A stretch of 64,000 nt of DNA from Candidatus Obscuribacterales bacterium (GTDB lineage: Bacteria > Cyanobacteriota > Vampirovibrionia > Obscuribacterales > Obscuribacteraceae), in assembly GCA_020054205.1 (NCBI GenBank), contig JAGVLS010000021.1, positions 183,004 to 247,003 of the forward strand, in the 5' to 3' direction. A program made the position numbers and the translations under genes. This document shows, one piece after another, positions 1 to 9,431 of the stretch (position 1 is the stretch's first letter; every line of letters starts with the position of its first letter). The notes beneath the pieces were generated by a model, which was given only the letters and a program-made list of their open reading frames with translations, had not been told where the DNA came from and searched no databases.

Positions 1-1207
1 ATTCGATTTTGTTATTTTTTCTCTTGAGTAAAATAGCAGCAGTAAAAGTCGATATGTCCATGTGTTTTCGCTTCGATACTTTATAAAGTTTCAACGTGTC
101 AGATGTATCTGGCAAAGGAAGCAAAACTTTTGTTATTAATTCGTGGGATGCTAAGTCTAATTTTTTGTAGCCTTTATAAAAATTATTGATATTTATTTGT
201 CTGGTCCCGGATGGACCAACAACTTCAATGATGGCATCCAGGACAGAAAGAAGAGGAATATTGTCAGAGATAGGAGAGGCATTAGCAATATTGCCAACTA
301 AAGTTCCTGCATTACGTATTTGTGGTGAACCAAACAAAATTAAATTATCGTACCATTGAGGCAATAATTCTTTTACTGTTTTTTCAATCTCAGTTAAAGT
401 TACATTGGCCCCTATTTCCAAAATATTGCTTGATTGTTTGATTTGACTTAGTTCTTTTATACGAGCCAGGCTAAGTAATGACTTTGGCTCATAACTACGT
501 TTGTTCATATTGACACAAACATCTGTACCACCAGCTATTACAATTGCATCATTGTGCTCTGCACGAAACTTGACAGCTTGTTTTAAATCACAAGTTGAGA
601 AAAATATTTTGTTTTCAAATTCAAGTTGAACATCATCATTTTTATATGAAGTGAGTTTTTCTAAAATTGATTTGTCTGGAAATAATTTGTTTAAGCTAAA
701 TTGAGAGGATGAATTATCCAATGAAAGCCCAGCTTTAATTATTGATTCATAACCGGTACAGCGACACAAATTACCAGTAAGACCATCTTTAATTTCAATT
801 TCTGACAGCTTAGATTTCTCGTCTAGTAAATTACACAAAGTCGTAACAAAACCTGGCGTACAATAGCCACATTGGGCACCATGGCAATCGACCATAGCTT
901 TTTGAACTAGATTAAGCACATTACTTTTATTTGGTTTCAACCCTTCGATAGTAATTACATGAGCTAAATCCAACTGATACATGTACTGAATGCATGAATT
1001 AACAGCCTTATAACTTATATTTTCCCCAGTATTATCAACCTTGCCAAGAATAATACTGCAAGCACCACAATCTCCTTCCTCACAAACTACTTTTGTGCCA
1101 CATGCTTTTTGTCCATATCTTAAAAATGTGGACAAAGGCAAAAATGCATCTTCACCTTTTACGTGAAATTCTTTGCCATTAATACATAAAACTAAGTAAT
1201 TTCTCAT
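1..1207 (-). CDS. xdhA: Xanthine dehydrogenase small subunit (2Fe-2S and FAD domains), partial
   Basis: The frame opens at an ATG at 1207 and stays open to base 1, giving about 402 residues; the C-terminus lies outside the window. Residues 1-75 form a plant-type [2Fe-2S] ferredoxin domain with Cys42, Cys47, Cys50 and Cys72 (motif CEEGDCGAC). Residues 105-152 form the second, all-helical [2Fe-2S] domain with CGYC at 113-116 and CRC at 148-150. An FAD-binding domain of the molybdopterin dehydrogenase type follows (VIAGGTDVCV near 205). This order is that of XdhA, which passes electrons from the molybdenum subunit to NAD in purine breakdown. The molybdenum subunit is expected beyond the left edge. 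A divergent TetR gene lies 138 bp away. Related 2Fe-2S/FAD proteins act on other substrates, so xanthine itself is inferred. Confidence 0.88.
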   Translation of the reverse strand, partial: MRNYLVLCINGKEFHVKGEDAFLPLSTFLRYGQKACGTKVVCEEGDCGACSIILGKVDNTGENISYKAVNSCIQYMYQLDLAHVITIEGLKPNKSNVLNLVQKAMVDCHGAQCGYCTPGFVTTLCNLLDEKSKLSEIEIKDGLTGNLCRCTGYESIIKAGLSLDNSSSQFSLNKLFPDKSILEKLTSYKNDDVQLEFENKIFFSTCDLKQAVKFRAEHNDAIVIAGGTDVCVNMNKRSYEPKSLLSLARIKELSQIKQSSNILEIGANVTLTEIEKTVKELLPQWYDNLILFGSPQIRNAGTLVGNIANASPISDNIPLLSVLDAIIEVVGPSGTRQININNFYKGYKKLDLASHELITKVLLPLPDTSDTLKLYKVSKRKHMDISTFTAAILLKRKNNKIE

Positions 1208-1213
1208 GAAGGG

Positions 1214-1317
1214 AAATTGATTTGTTTATATCTCTGAGCCAAATAAATCCTGTTAACAGTCTAGCGCAAAATCAATTTTAATCCATTATTGACTGTTTGT
1301 TCCAAAATTGATATAAC
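1214..1317 (+). promoter_or_regulatory. tetR promoter with repeated AAATTGAT elements
   Basis: In the 138-bp divergent gap, TTGACT (1289-1294), a 17-bp spacer and TATAAC (1312-1317) form a near-consensus sigma-70 promoter for the plus-strand TetR gene. The element AAATTGAT occurs at 1214-1221, inverted as part of AAATCAATTT at 1269-1278, and again at 1305-1312 between the -35 and -10 boxes. The first and second copies form a 10-bp inverted repeat. Repeats inside the promoter of a TetR gene suggest an operator; the assignment is inference. Confidence 0.5.
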
Positions 1318-1345
1318 GAATTAAAAGGGAGTAGGAATTTTTTAA

Positions 1346-1936
1346 ATGGCTAGAAAAAAAGAATTTGATCAAACTGAAGTCTTAACAAAAGCAATGGAAA
1401 TCTTTTGGCAGCAAGGCTTTGAAGCTACCTCTGTAGATGATTTAGTCAAAAGAATGGGCATTAATCGTGGCAGTCTTTACGATACTTTTGAAGATAAACA
1501 CACTCTTTTCTTAGCTGTTATTCAACATTATGATAATACCGTTATAAATCCTTTCCTTTCCGATTTAGATAATGCTTGTACATCTGGTTCGGCTAAACAA
1601 GCAATTATCAATTTTTTTCACGAAACCGTTAGTATATCTATTGCTGAAAACCAAAGACGTGGTTGTCTTGTCACCAATGCAGCTGTTGAGCTTGCACCGC
1701 ACGATGCCGATGCTGAAAAAAGTATTGTCAATTCTCTAAAACGCATAGAGTCTGCTTTTTATGTCTGCTTAGCAAAAGCAAGACAAAACAGAGAAATTTC
1801 AAACAAGCATGATTTAAGATCTTTAGCTCGCTTTCTTACTTCTAGCTTACAAGGCTTACGTGTCATGGCTAAAGTCAATCAAGATCCCAAATTTTTATTC
1901 GACATAGTAAATACTATTGTTTCTGTTTTAGACTGA
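1346..1936 (+). CDS. TetR/AcrR family transcriptional regulator
   Basis: A 196-residue protein with a TetR N-terminal helix-turn-helix at about residues 8-55 (ATSVDDLVKRMGINRGSLYD, then TF-DKHTLF). The C-terminal half is the variable ligand-binding/dimerisation domain; it carries GCLVTNAAVEL, a pattern common in regulators of this subgroup. GGGAG lies upstream of the ATG. It is divergent from the xanthine dehydrogenase gene and convergent with, by a 9-nt overlap, the CoA-transferase gene. It probably represses itself and perhaps the dehydrogenase operon through the repeats in the gap; the ligand cannot be told. Confidence 0.9.
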   Translation: MARKKEFDQTEVLTKAMEIFWQQGFEATSVDDLVKRMGINRGSLYDTFEDKHTLFLAVIQHYDNTVINPFLSDLDNACTSGSAKQAIINFFHETVSISIAENQRRGCLVTNAAVELAPHDADAEKSIVNSLKRIESAFYVCLAKARQNREISNKHDLRSLARFLTSSLQGLRVMAKVNQDPKFLFDIVNTIVSVLD

Positions 1937-3121
1937 TTTAGCTAGAATTACGCCTTTATCGGCAAAATCATTGATTTGTTTTTCATCGTAACCAACGGAT
2001 TGCAAAACCGATGTTGTTGCTGCTCTAATATCGAATGCTAATTTGTCATTTTTGTTATCATCACGCTTAGTCTCTGCAAAACAAAATGAGATCGGGGTTC
2101 TTAGCTGAGGGACTTTACCTAAAATTGGATGCATTATATGAGTAATCATAGAATAATCGTCCGCAGGTAAAAAATTAAGAGCTTCTTCAAGGGTATTTAC
2201 TGGAGATACACAGCAATTACTATCAGCAAAAATTTCTATCCATTCAGACAAAGCTTTCTTAGCAATTTCTACCTCCAATAAATCTTTCAGTTTTTTGCTT
2301 GGACCTAATGGATACGCATCGACAAGATCTGGTCTGCTTATGCGCTCACAGAATATTGACCAAAATTGTGGTTCAAGAGAAGCAACTGCTAAATAACGAT
2401 CATCTTTGCACTTGTACACACTGTAATTAGCTAATTGATCTCGGTATGCAGGATTACCTTCTTTTGGCTCTTCGCCCGTGTACAATAAAGCTGTCGATAA
2501 TATGCTTTGCGTAGCCAAAGTAGAGTCGAACATACTTATATCAACATGTCTGCCTTTACCTATTTTTTCTCGTTCAAATAAAATGCTAACTACTGATAAT
2601 GCAGCATATAAAGCTGACATATAATCTGATACTAATACACCAGATACTAGAGGACGCCCATCTGTTTGCCGCGTCGAATTAAGCACACCAGATTCTGCCT
2701 GGAAGTTTAAATCATGCCCTGGGCGCAGACGATATTTAGAATTTTGTCCGTATCCTGATATAGAACAAAAAACTATTTTTTCGTTTATCTCTTTGAGCTT
2801 TCCATAGCCAATACCTAGCCTACTCATTACACCAGGTCGAAAGTTTTCCAGTACTACATCAGCTTTTTCTACAAGACGATTTATTATTTCTATGCCTTCT
2901 TTACTTTTCAAATTTATGGCAATACGTTTTTTATTGCGATGAAGGCTCCAATAATAAAGACTTTCTCCTTCAATAATTGGTGGTAAACGCTGAGCCAGTC
3001 CAGGTTTCAAAGACTCAACGCGAATAGTATTACAACCCAAATCAGTGAGAATAGTTGAACAAAGTTCACCAGGAAGAAGATGTGTGAAGTCCAATAAGGT
3101 AATATTTGTTAGCGGTAACAT
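1928..3121 (-). CDS. Family III CoA transferase fold, alpha-methylacyl-CoA racemase-like
   Basis: A 397-residue protein of the CaiB/BaiF/AMACR fold (family III CoA transferases). RPGHDLNF followed by VSDYMSA places a His and an Asp 30 residues apart (H136 and D166 from the ATG), the same spacing as the catalytic His/Asp pair of alpha-methylacyl-CoA racemase. That favours 2-methylacyl-CoA epimerisation in branched fatty-acid breakdown over true CoA transfer. A GTG directly precedes the ATG and could be the start instead. Divergent from the SDR gene, which looks like a 2,4-dienoyl-CoA reductase, so both may serve acyl-CoA catabolism. The substrate is not known. Confidence 0.8.
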   Translation of the reverse strand: MLPLTNITLLDFTHLLPGELCSTILTDLGCNTIRVESLKPGLAQRLPPIIEGESLYYWSLHRNKKRIAINLKSKEGIEIINRLVEKADVVLENFRPGVMSRLGIGYGKLKEINEKIVFCSISGYGQNSKYRLRPGHDLNFQAESGVLNSTRQTDGRPLVSGVLVSDYMSALYAALSVVSILFEREKIGKGRHVDISMFDSTLATQSILSTALLYTGEEPKEGNPAYRDQLANYSVYKCKDDRYLAVASLEPQFWSIFCERISRPDLVDAYPLGPSKKLKDLLEVEIAKKALSEWIEIFADSNCCVSPVNTLEEALNFLPADDYSMITHIMHPILGKVPQLRTPISFCFAETKRDDNKNDKLAFDIRAATTSVLQSVGYDEKQINDFADKGVILAKSV

Positions 3122-3200
3122 CACTAATTATTTCCCAGAAAAGTTTATATGACTAATGTGATGTTACCATGTCTTAGATAAAATCATGACCGAGAATTAG

Positions 3201-3992
3201 ATGACTCATAATAGTAAACAGGATTTTTCAAAGCAAGTTGCCATTATCACCGGTGGTGGCACGGGACTTGGCAAGGCAATAGCTATTGAACTTGCAAGAC
3301 GTGGTGCATCAGTAGTTATAGCCAGTCGAAAACCTGAAAATTTAAATTCAGCACTAACAGAAATTGTTAAACAAAATAGTTCTGCAACGTCGTTTCAAGT
3401 TGATGTACGTAAGCCTGATCAAGTTAAAGCTTTAGTTGAATTTACTAAGAGTAAATTTGGAAAAATTGATATTTTGGTTAATAATGCGGCAGGGAATTTT
3501 CTAATACCATCTGAAAAATTATCACCCAACGGTTGGGATAGCGTTGTCGGCATAGTATTAAACGGCACTTGGTATTGTTCAAGCTTTTGTGGACAAGAAA
3601 TGATTAAACAAAAGTCCGGCACAATTTTAAATATTATTGCCACATATGCTTGGACTGGTGCACCAGGCGTAGTACATTCAGCATCAGCCAAAGCTGGTGT
3701 TTTAGCTATGACCAGAACACTAGCAGCCGAGTGGGGGAAATATAATATTCGTGTAAATGCGCTTGCACCAGGAATTATGATTACAGAAGGTGCATCAAAA
3801 AATTTATTGTTTGATACTGAAGATGTTCAAGAAAAAATTCTGAAAAAAATTCCTCTAAATCGTTTTGCTGATGTAAATGAAATTGCTAAATTAGCAGCAT
3901 TTTTATGTTCGGAAGATGCATCATATATTACTGGTGACACCATGACAGCCGATGGTGGACGCTGGTTGAGCAATGGGATATTAAGCTTGTAA
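3201..3992 (+). CDS. SDR oxidoreductase, 2,4-dienoyl-CoA reductase-like
   Basis: A 263-residue short-chain dehydrogenase with the cofactor motif TGGGTGLG (about 18-25), NNAAG (about 96) and the C-terminal ITGDTMTADGG. The usual YxxxK is replaced: HSASAKAG keeps the Lys but not the Tyr. A Tyr lies earlier in IIATYAWTG, as in mitochondrial 2,4-dienoyl-CoA reductase, where the catalytic Tyr sits there. This points to NADPH-dependent reduction of 2,4-dienoyl-CoA during unsaturated fatty-acid oxidation. Its stop codon touches the start of the transporter gene (TAATG), so the two are probably cotranscribed. Confidence 0.85.
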   Translation: MTHNSKQDFSKQVAIITGGGTGLGKAIAIELARRGASVVIASRKPENLNSALTEIVKQNSSATSFQVDVRKPDQVKALVEFTKSKFGKIDILVNNAAGNFLIPSEKLSPNGWDSVVGIVLNGTWYCSSFCGQEMIKQKSGTILNIIATYAWTGAPGVVHSASAKAGVLAMTRTLAAEWGKYNIRVNALAPGIMITEGASKNLLFDTEDVQEKILKKIPLNRFADVNEIAKLAAFLCSEDASYITGDTMTADGGRWLSNGILSL

Positions 3993-5308
3993 TGATAGAC
4001 AAAGTCACAAATCAAGCATCTAGATTAGAAATATTTGCCTGGGCAATGTTTGATTTTGCTAACTCATCTTATAGTACCGTCGTTGCCACAACAATATTTA
4101 GCGCTTATTTCATACAAGTAATTGCTGGCAATCTTGAAACTACTCATCATGGCGCTGGTACTTTATTACTTACATGTGCAATTACAATATCTAGTTTATT
4201 AATAGTATTTTCGGCTCCCATTATTGGTGCAATTGCTGATGCACGTGCTTGCAAAAAACGCTTTTTGGTCAAAACCACATTCATATGTATTGGTTCTACA
4301 ATATGTCTAGCTCTAGTTAAACCTGGTGAAATAAATCTTGCAGTCTTTCTTTTGATATTAGCCAATTTTGCCTTTGGTACTGGGGAAAATTTAATTGCTG
4401 CATTTCTTCCAGAAATTGCAAACAGAAATGAAATGGGTCGAGTATCAGCTTTTGGCTGGACATTAGGTTATACCGGCGGCTTATTGGTTTTGTTGGCATG
4501 CTTTATTTATGTATCAGCAGCAGAAAAAGCTGGACAAAGCCAAATACAATATGTGCCAATCACACTATTTATTACTGCCTTATTTTTTGCTCTTGGCTCA
4601 TCAATAACATTTCTTATTTTGAAAGAACGTGCTGTTGCTGATACTACACTTACAAATAAATCTGTAATTAAAGCTGCTCTAGCGAGACTCTCTAGTACAT
4701 TTAATCATGCTAAACATTACAAAGACTTATTTATGTTTTTAATTATATTGTTCTTTTATAGCTCCGGCATTGCACCAAGTATATTGCTCGCTTCGGTATA
4801 CGCTCAAAAGGTGATTGGTTTTACTACCCACGATTGTATAATAATGATATTTGTTGTAAATATTATTGCTGCTGGTGGCGCTTATATTTTTGGTTATATA
4901 CAAGACAAATTAGGTTCAGTACCAACTTTAAGGATTGCTCTATTTATTTGGATTTTAGCAACAGTAATTGCTTATTTATCCGAGACTCGTTTTATATTTT
5001 GGATTGCATGTATATTAGTAGGCTTAGCATTAGGCTCCAGTCAATCAGTAGGCAGAGCACTAGTTGGCCAATTCTCACCAGAAAATAAATCAGCTGAATT
5101 TTTTGGACTATGGGGACTAGTAGTAAAACTAGCAACTGCAACTGGTCCTTTAATTTTTGGACTAGTTACTTATTTAAGTCAAAATAATTATCGTTTAGCC
5201 ATTCTTTCAAGTACGGTATTTTTTATTATTGCCATCATTTTACTTTCATTGATTGACGAAAAACGTGGTAGAGCTGCTGCTCTACAGGAAATTAAATATG
5301 TCTTGTAA
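3992..5308 (+). CDS. MFS transporter of the UMF1 (Atg22-like) family
   Basis: A 438-residue polytopic membrane protein with about 12 hydrophobic segments. The N-terminal signature FAWAMFDFANSSYSTVV is typical of the UMF1 branch of the major facilitator superfamily. A charged motif near PIIGAIADARACKKRFLV corresponds to the MFS loop 2-3 signature. The start overlaps the SDR stop by one base and the end overlaps the HIT gene by 11 bases, so the three form an operon. The substrate is unknown; the neighbours suggest a small organic compound. Confidence 0.82.
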   Translation: MIDKVTNQASRLEIFAWAMFDFANSSYSTVVATTIFSAYFIQVIAGNLETTHHGAGTLLLTCAITISSLLIVFSAPIIGAIADARACKKRFLVKTTFICIGSTICLALVKPGEINLAVFLLILANFAFGTGENLIAAFLPEIANRNEMGRVSAFGWTLGYTGGLLVLLACFIYVSAAEKAGQSQIQYVPITLFITALFFALGSSITFLILKERAVADTTLTNKSVIKAALARLSSTFNHAKHYKDLFMFLIILFFYSSGIAPSILLASVYAQKVIGFTTHDCIIMIFVVNIIAAGGAYIFGYIQDKLGSVPTLRIALFIWILATVIAYLSETRFIFWIACILVGLALGSSQSVGRALVGQFSPENKSAEFFGLWGLVVKLATATGPLIFGLVTYLSQNNYRLAILSSTVFFIIAIILLSLIDEKRGRAAALQEIKYVL

Positions 5309-5729
5309 ATTATGTTTAGATCAAAACAATATAAACGATACAGATATTATTTATTCCGATGAATATTGGCTAGTAAAACACAGCCAAGAAACAAATATTT
5401 TAGGCTATTTGATATTGCAGTCAAAACGTCATTTCCTTGACTTATCAGAAGCCAATCAAAAAGAATTGAGTACATATGGTCCATTATTAGGAAAGCTAAT
5501 GTCAGCTTTAAAAAAAACCATTTCTCCCAATAGAATTTATACGTTTACTTTAGCTGAAGTAGTACCACACTTTCATGTACATATTATTCCAGCTACATTG
5601 TCTTTACCTAAAGCTTTTCGCGGGAGAGGCATTGTCAATTATCCATTAGAGCCAAAAGTTTCAACAGCTTTGAAAGAGAATATGGTAGCAAGTATTCTTA
5701 GAAAATTAAAAACTCAAGAATTACCATAA
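5298..5729 (+). CDS. HIT family protein (histidine triad hydrolase)
   Basis: I chose the ATG at 5298 because AGGA sits 8 bases upstream; an earlier TTG at 5253 would add residues unlike the family. The 143-residue product has CKLC at 3-6, a possible metal site of many HIT proteins, and the triad HFHVHIIP with His91, His93 and His95. HIT proteins hydrolyse nucleotide phosphoramidates or dinucleoside polyphosphates in the cytosol. Last gene of the SDR-transporter-HIT unit. It runs 16 bases into the convergent oxoprolinase gene. Confidence 0.85.
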   Translation: MSCKLCLDQNNINDTDIIYSDEYWLVKHSQETNILGYLILQSKRHFLDLSEANQKELSTYGPLLGKLMSALKKTISPNRIYTFTLAEVVPHFHVHIIPATLSLPKAFRGRGIVNYPLEPKVSTALKENMVASILRKLKTQELP

Positions 5730-8700
5730 CCGCCACCACCAGGCGTTTCAATGACTACAACATCATCGACTTTTACGTCGATTGTAGCTCTTCCATTTAA
5801 TTCAGTTATGTTTCCATTAGGATGTCTTATGTAATTAACGCCCAGCAAAGCAGCTTTGCCGCCATTAAGTCCATGTGGCGGGATTTTTCTGCGCCCGGAT
5901 AAAATAGAAACTTGCATCGCTTCTAAAAATCTAAGCTTTCTTATTGTGCCGTTACCACCAGAATAGTTTCCTAATCCACCACTGTTTTTTCGTATAGAAA
6001 ATTCCTCCAGCAATACTGGATATCTTGTTTCTAAAACTTCGGGATCAGTAAGACGAGAATTAGTCATATGAGTATGTACAGCGTCTGTCCCTGAAAAATC
6101 TTTACCAGCACCACTGCCGCCACATATTGTTTCGTAATATTGATATTTATCATTACCAAAGGTGAAATTATTCATAGTTCCTTGACTAGCAGCCATTATT
6201 TTAAGAGCACCATATAAAGCGTCAACAATAATCTGAGAAGTTTCAACATTGCCAGCTACAACTGCTGCTGGATATGCAGGATTGAGCAGACTGCCTTTAG
6301 GAACAATGATTTTTAAAGGTCGCATACAACCTGCATTTAGAGGAATATCATCTTTTACTAAAGTGCGAAAAACATAAAGTACTGCTGCCTTACAAACAGA
6401 TAAGGGAGCGTTGAAATTATTTTGGCTTTGTATCGATGTCCTTGAAAAATCAATTATTGCTTCTTCTTTATCACGATCAATTTTAATTTCAACAGATATT
6501 TCCAGCCGATCATCCATTTGGCAGATGAAAGATCCGTCTTTGAGTCCACCAATAATTCGTCTTACACATTTTTCCGCATTATCTTGAACAAAGCCCATAT
6601 ACTTTTCAACAACAGTTAAGCTATATTCTTTTATTAGTTTATTGAGTTCGTTAACCCCACAATTATTGGCGGCAATTTGTGCTTTTAAATCAGCAATATT
6701 TTGATCGCAATTACGCACTGGTGGGCGTGACTGCATGAATAAACTACGTATAGCCTGCTCATGAAAAACACCATCACTGACAATTTGTGTAACTGGAATT
6801 AAAACACCCTCTTCTTCAATAATTTGACTAGCTGAAGGCATAGAACCTGGTGTAATGCCACCGATATCAGCATGATGAGCACGAGAAGCTACAAAAAATG
6901 AAGGCTTAGCTTTATCATCAACAAAGATTGGTGTTATCACAGTAATGTCAGGCAGGTGAGTACCACCATTATATGGATCATTGAGCATATAAACATCACC
7001 TTTTGCTAAGCGATGTCCACGCAAGTTGATAACACTTTGAACGCTTTCTCCCATTGAACCTAAATGTACAGGCATATGAGGAGCATTAGCTATTAAATCT
7101 CCATGGCTATCAAATATAGCGCAAGAGAAATCCAATCTTTCTTTTACATTGACTGAATGGCTAGTATTTTGTAAAACAATTCCCATTTGTTCTGCTATAA
7201 ACATAAACAAATTATTGAATAATTCCAATAATACTGGGTCAACTTTGTCATTCTTTGAAAGATCAATATTATGCAGTTTGTTTTTTTCCTGCGGGTAAAG
7301 AAATAAATATCCTTGTTCGTTCTTTTTTGCTGCCCAACCATATTCGACGACTGTCGTTGAAATATCATCAGTAATAAGCACTGGTCCTATTATTTCTTGA
7401 TTGGCAATAAGACTATTTGCATTATAAGCCAATGCTTCAAACCATTTATTGTTAGAATACATTTTTATGGTTTTAACAACTTGTTTGTCTATATTGCTTG
7501 TTTTGCGGAGAGCTAAGCTGGGTAATTTTGTCTCAACAATAGCTTCGGCTATTATGGCAGTAATTATTATAGGTTTGTCTTCACTAATAAATCCATATAA
7601 TTTCTTGTGTGATTCTTCAAAAGCATCTATCATATTTTTGAAAGAGTCGTACTTAACAGAAATAGAAAAATCACTTCCTTGATAACGCATTCGCAAATAC
7701 ATTTTAGTAATGATAGGCATATTTATTTTTGCCTGACACTCGATAGCGTTAATAGCTTTTTCTTCTAAGTCTTTTATTTGAGTAGCAAGTTTTGTTGTAA
7801 TATCATCAACAAATAATTCTTCAACTGTTTCTTCTTTAATAGCCGATATATCTGCTAAGCCCATACCCAAAGCTGATAATACTCCAGCATAAGGATGAAT
7901 AACAATTTGTTTAATGCCAAGCTGCTCAGCAATTAGGCAAGCATGCTGCCCAGCAGCACCACCAAAACAATAAAGAGTATAATTAGTGACGTCATGTCCT
8001 TTTTGCACAGAGACTTGTTTTATAGCATTGGCCATTTTTGAAACAGCAATGGTTAAATAGCCAAAAGCCACTTCTTCTGGCGAGCACGTATGTCCGGCTT
8101 GCAATTGAATTATTCTAGACAATTCATCAAATTTTTTCTGAACAATGGAGAGATCTATAGATTGATTGTTATCTATCCCAAAAACATGTGGAAAAAAATC
8201 AGCTTGAATTCTGCCTAACATAACATTTGCATCAGTAATAGTTAGCGGACCGCCTTTGCGATAACAAGCTGGGCCAGGATTTGCTCCAGCTGACTGCGGA
8301 CCTACACGATAACGATAACCATCAAAATGTAAAACAGATCCACCACCGGCAGCAACAGTATGCACAGCCAACATAGGACTGGATAAGCGCACACCAGAAA
8401 TTGTTGTTTCAATATTTCTTTCTAGTTCACCTGAGTATTGCGCCACATCGGTAGAAGTACCACCCATGTCAAATGTAATTATCTTATCTAAATTTAAATC
8501 CCTGCTAGTTTTTATTGCAGCAATAATGCCACCAGCAGGGCCAGATAGTATACTGTCTTTACCAGCAAATTGTTTTGCATTAACCAAACCACCATTAGAT
8601 TGCATAAACATAAGTGAGGTTTGCTTTAATTCTGTATTTAAGCTTTTAATATATTTTTTTAGAACAGGAGACAAATAAGCGTCAGCAAGAGTAGTATCTC

Positions 8701-9331
8701 CTCGCCTGATCAATTTTATTAACGAACCTATTTCGTGAGAAATTGATATTTGCTCATAACCAATAGCTTTAGCCATTTCAGCTACTTTTTTTTCATGTTC
8801 ATGATAACGATAGCCATGCATTAGTACGATAGCTATTGATTTACATCCTTTTTCAAATGCTTTTTCCAAGTCTTTATAAGCTTTTTCAATATTTAAAGGA
8901 AGAAACACTTTTCCATTAGTTAGTATTCTTTCTTCTACTTCAATTACATTTTCGTAGAGCATTTCTGGCAAATTAATTTGTAAAGCAAAAATATCCGGCC
9001 TGTTTTGATAACCAATGCAAATAGCATCAGCAAAACCTTTAGTAATCGCAAGCACCGTGCGAGCCCCTTTACGTGTAAGTAAAGCGTTGGTAGCAATAGT
9101 TGTTCCCATTTTTACTACATTAATGCTATTGCTATTTATGGATGCATTAGGTTTAAGTCCCATAATTTGCTTTATGGCTGCCAAACTAGCATCTTCATAA
9201 TTTTGAAGATTCTCTGAAAGTAATTTAGCAACAATAATTTCGTCATCTGAATTTAAGGCAACAACATCAGTGAATGTTCCACCTCTATCAATCCAGAATT
9301 GCCATTGTTTACTCTTTGAAAGTTTATCCAT
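5714..9331 (-). CDS. 5-oxoprolinase/hydantoinase, fused A and B subunits
   Basis: A single chain of about 1205 residues joining a hydantoinase A/oxoprolinase half and a hydantoinase B half. The N-terminus has the ATP-binding pattern FWIDRGGTFTDVV, then DMGGTSTDVA near residue 290 and GAAGQHACLIAEQLGI. The B half starts near 685, with LGSMGESVQSV and DVYMLNDPYNGGTHLPDIT, and ends in IETPGGGGYG. Such fusions hydrolyse 5-oxo-L-proline to glutamate with ATP, as in eukaryotic OPLAH (about 1290 residues); relatives act on hydantoins. A TTG at 9346 is an alternative start; neither has a strong ribosome site. It stands alone, convergent with the HIT gene. Confidence 0.85.
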   Translation of the reverse strand: MDKLSKSKQWQFWIDRGGTFTDVVALNSDDEIIVAKLLSENLQNYEDASLAAIKQIMGLKPNASINSNSINVVKMGTTIATNALLTRKGARTVLAITKGFADAICIGYQNRPDIFALQINLPEMLYENVIEVEERILTNGKVFLPLNIEKAYKDLEKAFEKGCKSIAIVLMHGYRYHEHEKKVAEMAKAIGYEQISISHEIGSLIKLIRRGDTTLADAYLSPVLKKYIKSLNTELKQTSLMFMQSNGGLVNAKQFAGKDSILSGPAGGIIAAIKTSRDLNLDKIITFDMGGTSTDVAQYSGELERNIETTISGVRLSSPMLAVHTVAAGGGSVLHFDGYRYRVGPQSAGANPGPACYRKGGPLTITDANVMLGRIQADFFPHVFGIDNNQSIDLSIVQKKFDELSRIIQLQAGHTCSPEEVAFGYLTIAVSKMANAIKQVSVQKGHDVTNYTLYCFGGAAGQHACLIAEQLGIKQIVIHPYAGVLSALGMGLADISAIKEETVEELFVDDITTKLATQIKDLEEKAINAIECQAKINMPIITKMYLRMRYQGSDFSISVKYDSFKNMIDAFEESHKKLYGFISEDKPIIITAIIAEAIVETKLPSLALRKTSNIDKQVVKTIKMYSNNKWFEALAYNANSLIANQEIIGPVLITDDISTTVVEYGWAAKKNEQGYLFLYPQEKNKLHNIDLSKNDKVDPVLLELFNNLFMFIAEQMGIVLQNTSHSVNVKERLDFSCAIFDSHGDLIANAPHMPVHLGSMGESVQSVINLRGHRLAKGDVYMLNDPYNGGTHLPDITVITPIFVDDKAKPSFFVASRAHHADIGGITPGSMPSASQIIEEEGVLIPVTQIVSDGVFHEQAIRSLFMQSRPPVRNCDQNIADLKAQIAANNCGVNELNKLIKEYSLTVVEKYMGFVQDNAEKCVRRIIGGLKDGSFICQMDDRLEISVEIKIDRDKEEAIIDFSRTSIQSQNNFNAPLSVCKAAVLYVFRTLVKDDIPLNAGCMRPLKIIVPKGSLLNPAYPAAVVAGNVETSQIIVDALYGALKIMAASQGTMNNFTFGNDKYQYYETICGGSGAGKDFSGTDAVHTHMTNSRLTDPEVLETRYPVLLEEFSIRKNSGGLGNYSGGNGTIRKLRFLEAMQVSILSGRRKIPPHGLNGGKAALLGVNYIRHPNGNITELNGRATIDVKVDDVVVIETPGGGGYGNS

Positions 9332-9431
9332 TGATTCTTTATTCAATACTCACTTATCAATTCTAAGAGTATAGAATAGGCATTCATTATTGAACATATT
9401 TAGTAAAATGAAGCAAGTCAGGAGTATTGTA

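Noticed and set aside
5253..5297. Longer HIT protein starting at TTG 5253
   Set aside because: Adds 15 residues unlike the family, with no ribosome site; ATG 5298 has one.
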